This document shows positions 58,325 through 64,000 of a stretch of DNA of 64,000 nucleotides, one piece after another. Positions within the stretch are counted from its first letter, which is position 1; every line of letters starts with the position of its first letter. This stretch comes from Saccharopolyspora erythraea NRRL 2338. Its GTDB lineage: Bacteria; Actinomycetota; Actinomycetes; Mycobacteriales; Pseudonocardiaceae. The position numbers were made by a program, and so were the translations under genes. A model generated the notes under the pieces. That model was not told the origin of the DNA. It ran no database searches and saw only the letters and a program-made list of their open reading frames with translations. Location of the stretch: NCBI RefSeq assembly GCF_000062885.1, contig NC_009142.1:5073584-5137583 (forward strand). The letters are read 5' to 3'.

Positions 58325-60256
58325 CTACGCGTTCCGCCCCGGCTGCGCACCGGGCTTCGCCGCCCGGTTCCAGCCCTCCAGGTAGCCGACCACGGCGACG
58401 GCACCGGCCGCCGACCACGCCTGCGGCCGGCATGACGCGGGATAGGCCACGACGGGCTCGCCCGCCGCCCTGTCGGTGCCGCCGTGGAGCTCGGGCACCC
58501 GGTGGCCGAACTCCACGGCCGACCGCACAAGTCCCTCGGCCAGCACCCGCGCCTGCTCGTGCAGCCCCTCGGCGGCGAGCCCCAGCACCGCGATCGCGGT
58601 GTCGTGCGGCCAGACGCTGCCGCAGTGGTAGCTCAACGGGTTGAACCCGGCGTTGGTCGACGCCAGCGTGCGCAACCCGTAGCCGCTGTCCAGCGCGCTG
58701 CTGGTGAGCTGGTCGGCCACCAGCCGCGCTTCGTGCGCGTCGAGCAGTCCCGTACCCAGCAGGTGCGCCATGTTCGACGTCGGCCCGGTGACGGGGCGCT
58801 TGTCACCGTCGAGCGCCACCGCCGGGTAGCGGCCGTGCTCGTCCTCCACCCAGAACTGCTCGCGGAACCGCGCGCGCAGCTCGGCTCCCCACTGGCGGGC
58901 CGGGCCGCCGTCGCCGCCGAAGGCGTCGAGCAGGTCCGCGCCCCCGACCGCGGCAGCGTAGGCGTAGCCCTGCACCTCGCACAGCGCCAGCGGACGGCGC
59001 GCGATGCCGCCGTCGGACCAGCGGATGCCGTCGCCGGAGTCCTTCCAACCCTGGTTGGCAAGCCCGTCGGCGTCCGAGCCCTGGTACTCGCAGAACCCGT
59101 CACCGTCGGGATCACCGGGACCGGACAACCACCCCAGCGCCGCCGTCAACGTCGGCAGCAGTGCGCGCACCTCGTCCTCCGGCAGGCCCGCGCGCCAGGC
59201 GTCGTGCAGCAGGCACACCCACAGCGGCGTCGCGTCGACGGTTCCGTAGTACAGCGGCGGCAGCCGCAGCGGCTCGGAGCCGTCGATGTCGATCGCCGCC
59301 CGCCGCAGCTCGTGCGGGATCTTGCCCGGCTGCTCCTCGGTGGCCGGGTCGTGCCGGGTGCCCTGCAGCGCGGCGAGCACGCGCAGCGTGCCACCGGCCA
59401 GCTCGGTGCCCAGCGGCAGCAGGAACCTGGCCGCCCACAGGGAGTCCCGGCCGAACAGGGTGAAGAACCACGGGCTGCCCGCGGCGAGGAACGCCGACTC
59501 CGGCTGCCGCGGGTCTGCCAGCAGCAGTCCGTCCAGGTCCTGCAGGCTGCGCTCCAGGAGCCTGGCGTGATCACCCTCCCCCGCCCGCGGAGCGACCAGC
59601 CGGACGGGACGCGCCGGCCGCTGCGGCAGGAACCCGGACTGCTCTTGCTCGTGCTGGTGGAGGGCGAACGACAAGGACCACTGCGCGCCGGCGGGAAACT
59701 CGACGCGCCACGACAAGCGCACCTGGTTGTCCTCAATGGACACATCGTCGGCCGTCCGGCTCGCGGCGAGGTCGACGGCGCACCCGTCACCCTGCCAGCG
59801 CACACCGTCGCCGGTGGCCTCCGGTTCCGCGAGCGCGCCCGGGGCACCGGCCTTCACCAGGTCCATCCTGGCCAGGTCGGTCGCGACGCGAGCGGTGACG
59901 ACCAGGTCGGCGTCGCGCGACGAGTGGTTGCACAGCGTCCAGGTCTCGGCGAAGGACTCACCACCGGCACGGCGCTCGCGGCGGTAGTGCAGCACAGGAT
60001 CCGGGTTCGCCTCGCCCTGTCCGCGCAGCACCCCGTGGAAGCATGCCCGACCGGCCTCGGGCGCGTTCGCGCCCGTCGGCACCAGCTCCGCACCCTCGAC
60101 GCCGATCTCCAGCAGCGCCAGGCCGCGCCGGTCGTGGCGGTAGAAACCGGACGCCCCTCCGGCGCGGATCTGCCCGTCCGGCGCGCTGATGGCGACGCTC
60201 GGCGCGCACAGCACGGTGACCAGGTCGTGGAGCGCGGGCTGCTGGCCGTCGGGCAT
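58325..60256 (-). CDS. glycogen-debranching-like amylo-alpha-1,6-glucosidase
   Basis: 643 aa from ATG 60256 (TTGGAGGA ribosome site). N-terminal GDE N-terminal domain (GASGFYRHDRRGLALLEI, about residues 32-49). C-terminal (alpha/alpha)6 toroid with GSPWFFTLFGRDSLWAARFL near 265, GTRHDPATEEQPGKIPHELRR near 305, YYGTVDATPLWVCLL near 340 and FNPLSYHCGSVWPHDTAIAV near 545, as in MGH1-like trimmers. It probably hydrolyses alpha-glucan or glucosylated stubs inside the cell. It is divergent from a LacI gene with two operators between. Confidence 0.88.
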   Translation of the reverse strand: MPDGQQPALHDLVTVLCAPSVAISAPDGQIRAGGASGFYRHDRRGLALLEIGVEGAELVPTGANAPEAGRACFHGVLRGQGEANPDPVLHYRRERRAGGESFAETWTLCNHSSRDADLVVTARVATDLARMDLVKAGAPGALAEPEATGDGVRWQGDGCAVDLAASRTADDVSIEDNQVRLSWRVEFPAGAQWSLSFALHQHEQEQSGFLPQRPARPVRLVAPRAGEGDHARLLERSLQDLDGLLLADPRQPESAFLAAGSPWFFTLFGRDSLWAARFLLPLGTELAGGTLRVLAALQGTRHDPATEEQPGKIPHELRRAAIDIDGSEPLRLPPLYYGTVDATPLWVCLLHDAWRAGLPEDEVRALLPTLTAALGWLSGPGDPDGDGFCEYQGSDADGLANQGWKDSGDGIRWSDGGIARRPLALCEVQGYAYAAAVGGADLLDAFGGDGGPARQWGAELRARFREQFWVEDEHGRYPAVALDGDKRPVTGPTSNMAHLLGTGLLDAHEARLVADQLTSSALDSGYGLRTLASTNAGFNPLSYHCGSVWPHDTAIAVLGLAAEGLHEQARVLAEGLVRSAVEFGHRVPELHGGTDRAAGEPVVAYPASCRPQAWSAAGAVAVVGYLEGWNRAAKPGAQPGRNA

Positions 60257-60324
60257 GGATTCCTCCAACTGGTTCTTCTTGACATTCGGGCAGCGGCGGG
60301 CGAGCCTGGTGCCTCAACCAAGGC

Positions 60325-60338
60325 TTTGAACGTTCAAA
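60325..60338. promoter_or_regulatory. LacI operator, copy 1
   Basis: TTTGAACGTTCAAA, a perfect 14-bp palindrome with central CG, is typical of LacI-family operators. It lies 69 bp upstream of the debranching-enzyme start. Confidence 0.85.
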
Positions 60339-60355
60339 ACAGGTTCAAAGCTTGA

Positions 60356-60369
60356 TTTGAACGTTCAAA
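60356..60369. promoter_or_regulatory. LacI operator, copy 2
   Basis: A second identical TTTGAACGTTCAAA, with start 31 bp (about three helical turns) from the first. It precedes the LacI GTG start by 62 bp, so the regulator probably represses both directions. Confidence 0.85.
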
Positions 60370-60431
60370 CCGATCGCAGTCTGGCACGGACCGGCACGGC
60401 GAGGCCAGACCTGCGCGGAAGGGGTTCCGAG

Positions 60432-61466
60432 GTGCCTCGGGCAACGACGCTCGAACAAGTCGCCGCACGCGCCGGCGTCTCCCGCCAGACGGTGTCCAAC
60501 GCGCTCAACGCGCCGGGCAAGGTCCGTCCCGACACGCTGCGGCGCGTCCGCGAGGTCATCGACGAGCTGGGATACCGGCCCGACACGAAGGCGCGCGGGC
60601 TGCGCACCCGTTCCAGCGGCCTGATCGGCTACTGCGTCGCCGAACGACGCGCGGACTCGGTCAACACGTTCATGGACCGGTACCTGCGGGCCCTGACCGC
60701 CGAGGTGGAGCGCACCGGCAGGCACGTCCTGCTGTTCACCGCCGCCCCGGGCGCCGAGGGGCTCCCCGTCTACGAGGACCTGCTCGCCCGCAGCGCGGTC
60801 GACGCGTTCGTGCTCAGCGACACGCAGGTCGGCGACCCCCGGCACGAATGGCTGGCCGAGCGCGGGGTGCCGTTCGCCTCCTTCGGCCGGACCGGCTCCG
60901 GCACCGGCGACCAGCCCGGCCCGTGGGTCGACGTCGACGGCGCGGACGGCACCGCCCAGGCCGTGCGCCACCTGCTCGAACAGGGGCACTCGCGGATCGG
61001 GTTCCTCGGTCTGCCCGAGGGCAACCGGGTGGGTGACGACCGCGCCGAGGGATGGCGGCGGGCCTGCGCGGAAGCCGGCGTCGAGGCGTCCGGCGACCTG
61101 GTGGTGCGATGCGCCGACGAGCACCGCGACCGCGGTGAAGCCGCCGAGCTGCTCCTGGACCCGGGCGGCGGGCCGACCGCGCTGGTCGCCGCGAACGACG
61201 CGCTGGCGCTGGGTGCCTACGCGGCGCTGGCCGCCCGCGGACTGCGGGTCGGAACCGACGTGGCGGTGACGGGATTCGACGACAGCCCCACGGCCTCGGT
61301 GCTCGTGCCGGGCCTGACCAGCTTGCGCCAGCCTGTCGAACGGGTCGCGCGGCGGATGGTCGAACTGCTGGACGAGCCGGACGCCGCCGGCGGCGAGCTG
61401 CTGTCGCCGGAGCTCGTCGTCCGAGGCAGCAGCGACCCGGTCCACTCGGCCGGAGGGCAGCTCTGA
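60432..61466 (+). CDS. LacI-family transcriptional regulator
   Basis: 344 aa from GTG 60432, chosen because GGAAGGGG lies 6 bp upstream and an earlier in-frame start would sit in the operator. HTH: TTLEQVAARAGVSRQTVSNALNAPGKVRP over residues 4-32 and a hinge helix DTKARGLRTRSSGLIGYCV. The sugar-binding domain follows (ALVAANDALALGAYAALAARG, VTGFDDSPTASVLVPGLTSLRQP). Its stop overlaps the start of the binding protein, so it is part of the transporter operon. The inducer is likely a maltose/trehalose-like glucoside. Confidence 0.93.
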   Translation: MPRATTLEQVAARAGVSRQTVSNALNAPGKVRPDTLRRVREVIDELGYRPDTKARGLRTRSSGLIGYCVAERRADSVNTFMDRYLRALTAEVERTGRHVLLFTAAPGAEGLPVYEDLLARSAVDAFVLSDTQVGDPRHEWLAERGVPFASFGRTGSGTGDQPGPWVDVDGADGTAQAVRHLLEQGHSRIGFLGLPEGNRVGDDRAEGWRRACAEAGVEASGDLVVRCADEHRDRGEAAELLLDPGGGPTALVAANDALALGAYAALAARGLRVGTDVAVTGFDDSPTASVLVPGLTSLRQPVERVARRMVELLDEPDAAGGELLSPELVVRGSSDPVHSAGGQL

Positions 61467-62689
61467 TGCGGCGCGCACTCGCGGCCGCGATGGCCTTCTC
61501 CGTCGCCGTCCTCGCCACCGGCTGCGGCAGCGGCTTCGACGATCCGGTCGAGCAGGAGCGCGGACCGGTCACGTTGCAGGTGCTGATCGGGTCGGGCACG
61601 ACAGCCGAGACCCGCGTGCTGCGCGAGCAGACCGCCCGCTGGGCCGCACGGACCGGCAACAGGGTCGAGATCGTTCCGGCCGCCGAGCTTGAGCAGCAGC
61701 TCGGGCAGGCCTTCGCAGGCGGCAGCCCGCCCGACCTGTTCTACCTCTCCCCCGACAGCTTCGGCCGCTACGCCGGGAGCGGGAACCTGCACGCCTACGG
61801 GGACCGGCTGCGCGGCGCCGCCGACATCTACCCGAACCTGCGGGAGGTGTTCACCCGCGACGGCGAGCTCTACTGCGCCCCCAAGGATTTCTCGACGCTG
61901 GCGCTGCTGATCGACACCGACGCGTGGCAGGCCGCCGGCCTCACCGACGCCGACATCCCGACGGACTGGCGGCAGCTGGCCGACGTCGCCCAGCACCTGA
62001 CCACACCGACTCGCAAGGGCCTGGTGTTCGACGACAACAGCGACCGCATCGGGGCGTTCATGCGGCAGGCCGGTGGCTGGTACCTCGACCCGGCGGGTCG
62101 GAAAGCCACAGTGGACAGTCCGGAGAACCTCACTGCGCTGCGGTACGTGCAGCAGCTGTTCCGCTCCGGCAGCACCGCGTTCTCCTCGCAGGTGGATGCC
62201 GGATGGGGCGGGGAGGCGCTGGGCAGGGGAACCGCGGCGATGGCCATCGACGGGACCTGGGCCGCGGGCGCGCTCGCCGCCGACTACCCCGCCACCCGGT
62301 GGCGGTCCGTGGAGCTGCCCAGCGGCCCGGCGGGCAAGGGGACGCTGTCGTTCACCAACTGCTGGGGGATTCCCGAGCGCAGCTCCCGGCAACGAGCCGC
62401 GGAGGACCTGGTGGGCTTCCTGCTCGACGTCCCGCAGCAGGAGCAGGTCGGCCGCGAGGTCGGGGTCCTGCCGAGCAACCAGCGCGCGGCACGGGCGACC
62501 GACGCCGACACGCGGATGCGGGGGTTCACCGCGGGTGCCCCGTACGCGAAGGGCGAGGTGACGGCGCAGGGATTCGGGGCGGTCGCCGACGACTTCGACG
62601 CCAAGCTGCTGGGTCTGGCCCGCGGTGACGACCCGCGAGCGATCCTCGCCGAGGTGCAGCGCAACGCCGAACGAGCACTGGACCGGTGA
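61466..62689 (+). CDS. ABC sugar-binding lipoprotein
   Basis: 407 aa, solute-binding family 1. Signal peptide with lipobox LATGC (Cys about residue 20). GNRVEIVPAAELEQQLGQAFAGGSPPDLFYLSPDSFGRY (about residues 57-95 in pieces) and GRGTAAMAIDGTWAAGAL are family signatures. It is the extracellular receptor for the two permeases downstream. The ATPase is not in the window, perhaps the shared MsiK-type subunit used by actinomycetes. Confidence 0.9.
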   Translation: MRRALAAAMAFSVAVLATGCGSGFDDPVEQERGPVTLQVLIGSGTTAETRVLREQTARWAARTGNRVEIVPAAELEQQLGQAFAGGSPPDLFYLSPDSFGRYAGSGNLHAYGDRLRGAADIYPNLREVFTRDGELYCAPKDFSTLALLIDTDAWQAAGLTDADIPTDWRQLADVAQHLTTPTRKGLVFDDNSDRIGAFMRQAGGWYLDPAGRKATVDSPENLTALRYVQQLFRSGSTAFSSQVDAGWGGEALGRGTAAMAIDGTWAAGALAADYPATRWRSVELPSGPAGKGTLSFTNCWGIPERSSRQRAAEDLVGFLLDVPQQEQVGREVGVLPSNQRAARATDADTRMRGFTAGAPYAKGEVTAQGFGAVADDFDAKLLGLARGDDPRAILAEVQRNAERALDR

Positions 62690-62693
62690 TCCG

Positions 62694-63767
62694 ATGAAGA
62701 CAGCGGCACTTCCTCGTCCGCGAGCCCGGTACGCGCCCGCTGCCGGCCGGATGTCGGCGGAGGCCAGGCGGGAGAACCGCGCGGGATGGCTGTTCGTCGC
62801 CCCGGCCGTGGCCCTGCTCGCGCTCTTCCTCGTCGTGCCGGCCGCCCTGGCGCTGTACGTGAGCCTGCTGGAGTGGAACGGCACCTACAGCCCGCTGTCG
62901 GGCCGGGCCCCGTTCGTGGGGCTGGAGAACTACCGGGAGCTGCTGGCCGAGGACGGGCTCGCCCGCGAGGACTTCATGACCAGCGTGCGCAACACGTTCT
63001 ACTTCGTGCTGTTCACGGTCCCGGCGCAGACCTTCGTCGCGCTGCTGCTGGCCGTCGTGGTCAACGACCGCGCGCTGCGCGGACGCGGGTTCTTCCGGTC
63101 GGTGTTCTACTTCCCGTCGATCACCAGCTCGGTCGCGATCTCGGTCATCTTCCTGTTCCTGTTCTCCGGTTCCGGTGCGGTCAACGCGCTGCTGCGGTCG
63201 GTCGGTGTCGAGGGACCTGACTGGTTCACCGACTCCCGCGGTGTGCTGCACCAGTTGCTGGCCGCGGTGGGCGTGCACGACGCCCCGCCGTGGCTGGCGG
63301 GAACCGACCTGGCCGGCCTCTCGCTGTGGGAGTGGATGTCCGGGCCGTCGACGGCCATGCTCACCCTCGTCGCGCTCGTGGTGTGGACGACCTCGGGCAC
63401 CTACATGCTGATGTTCCTGGCCGCCCTGCAGAACATCCCCGACAACGTCGAGGAGGCCGCGCGCGTCGACGGAGCCGGGTGGTGGCAGCGCTTCGGCAGG
63501 GTCACCGTGCCGATGCTGATGCCGACGGTGTTCCTGGTGGCGACGCTGGGGCTGATCAGCACGTGGCAGGTGTTCGACCAGGTCTACGTGATGAGCCAGG
63601 GCGATCCCGCCAAGACCACGCTGACCCCGGCGCTGCTGTCCTACCAGCAGTCCTTCGCCGAGGGCGCCTACGGAACGGGAGCGGCGATCGCCTTCCTGCT
63701 GTTCCTGCTCATCGTCGTGCTCACCGCGGCGCAACGCCTCGTGCTGCGGGACGGGAGGAACTCGTGA
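62694..63767 (+). CDS. ABC sugar permease, MalF type
   Basis: 357 aa. AGWLFVAPAVALLALFLVVPAALALYVSL (about residues 30-58) is TM1. The EAA loop is NIPDNVEEAARVDGAGWWQRFGRVTVPMLMP (about 241-271), contacting the ATPase. A 60-residue insert (WFTDSRGVLHQLLAAVGVHD) extends the usual plan. The gene starts 4 bp after the binding protein. Confidence 0.92.
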   Translation: MKTAALPRPRARYAPAAGRMSAEARRENRAGWLFVAPAVALLALFLVVPAALALYVSLLEWNGTYSPLSGRAPFVGLENYRELLAEDGLAREDFMTSVRNTFYFVLFTVPAQTFVALLLAVVVNDRALRGRGFFRSVFYFPSITSSVAISVIFLFLFSGSGAVNALLRSVGVEGPDWFTDSRGVLHQLLAAVGVHDAPPWLAGTDLAGLSLWEWMSGPSTAMLTLVALVVWTTSGTYMLMFLAALQNIPDNVEEAARVDGAGWWQRFGRVTVPMLMPTVFLVATLGLISTWQVFDQVYVMSQGDPAKTTLTPALLSYQQSFAEGAYGTGAAIAFLLFLLIVVLTAAQRLVLRDGRNS

Positions 63768-64000
63768 CCACACCCGGCCCGTGGCGCATCGGGACCGCCT
63801 TCGGCTACGCCGTGCTGGTGGTCGGTGCCGTGCTCTACCTCGGTCCCTTCGCCATCCAGCTCGCCACGTCGTTCAAGACCGACGCCGACGCCGTGGCTCA
63901 TCCGCTCTCGCTCATCCCGAGCCCGGTCACCACCGGCAGCTACCAGCGGGTCGCCACCGACCCCACCGTGGACGTCCCTCGGTGGCTGGGCAACTCCCTG
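63764..64000 (+). CDS. ABC sugar permease, MalG type (runs off the window)
   Basis: Only the first 79 residues are present. It starts GTG 63764 in a GTGA overlap with the MalF-type gene. FGYAVLVVGAVLYLGPFAIQLATSFKTDADAV matches TM1 and the SFK-x(3) motif of MalG-type permeases. Confidence 0.88.
   Translation, partial: MTTPGPWRIGTAFGYAVLVVGAVLYLGPFAIQLATSFKTDADAVAHPLSLIPSPVTTGSYQRVATDPTVDVPRWLGNSL

Overview
This is very GC-rich DNA with GTG starts, ATGA/GTGA gene overlaps and typical actinomycete families (MMPL, YhgE/Pip, MarR, Rrf2, dipeptide-type ABC operons). It suggests a filamentous actinomycete, probably of the Pseudonocardiales (Saccharopolyspora-like). The genus is an inference from style only. 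No rRNA, tRNA or CRISPR array was seen.

Layout. 100-3625: inositol-type sugar operon (dehydrogenase, isomerase, MFS importer), closed by a strong terminator. 3757-6067: decay zone with a frameshifted chrB-like remnant, a broken small membrane protein, and a decayed tyrosine recombinase split by an IS630-family element with TA target duplication. 6133-9693: redox-regulator area (Rrf2, MarR, nitroreductase, two paralogous NmrA-like reductases) with candidate operators. 9816-23800: sugar-acid catabolic island. A DeoR regulator, PdxA2-like dehydrogenase and DUF1537 kinase face a dipeptide-type ABC importer, aldo/keto reductase, HpcH-type aldolase, BNR-repeat protein, 2-hydroxyacid dehydrogenase and Nramp-like transporter. 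The divergent promoter carries repeated TGCGCG-N4-ACGC(A/T) sites.

24080-42522 (perhaps to 43134): the most interesting region, an unusual biosynthetic cluster. O-methyltransferase, FAD oxidoreductase and P450 genes lie beside a long operon: HemN-like radical SAM enzyme, valine-pyruvate-type aminotransferase, ThDP enzyme, SRPBCC protein, KAS III, two ACPs, HMG-CoA synthase, two enoyl-CoA hydratases and two ketosynthases. The last genes form a complete beta-branching (HMG-CoA-synthase) cassette, including a decarboxylase-type ketosynthase with active-site Cys replaced by Ser. No modular polyketide synthase is in the window. The KAS III has Asn in place of its catalytic His, and an IS200/IS605-type TnpB element sits inside the cassette.

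42634-49346: cupin, unknown protein, and a TetR-controlled export pair, an MMPL transporter fused to a degenerate ABC-ATPase-like domain followed by a YhgE/Pip protein. 49404-58304: acid-catabolism locus (CitE-like lyase, MaoC/FAS1-like hydratase, MFS, split ThDP decarboxylase, hydrolase, LysR, class III CoA-transferase, acyl-CoA dehydrogenase), best matching an itaconate/mesaconate-like C5 acid route. 58325-64000: glycogen-debranching-like enzyme divergent from a LacI regulator and sugar ABC importer, with two perfect 14-bp palindromic operators; the last permease gene runs off the window.
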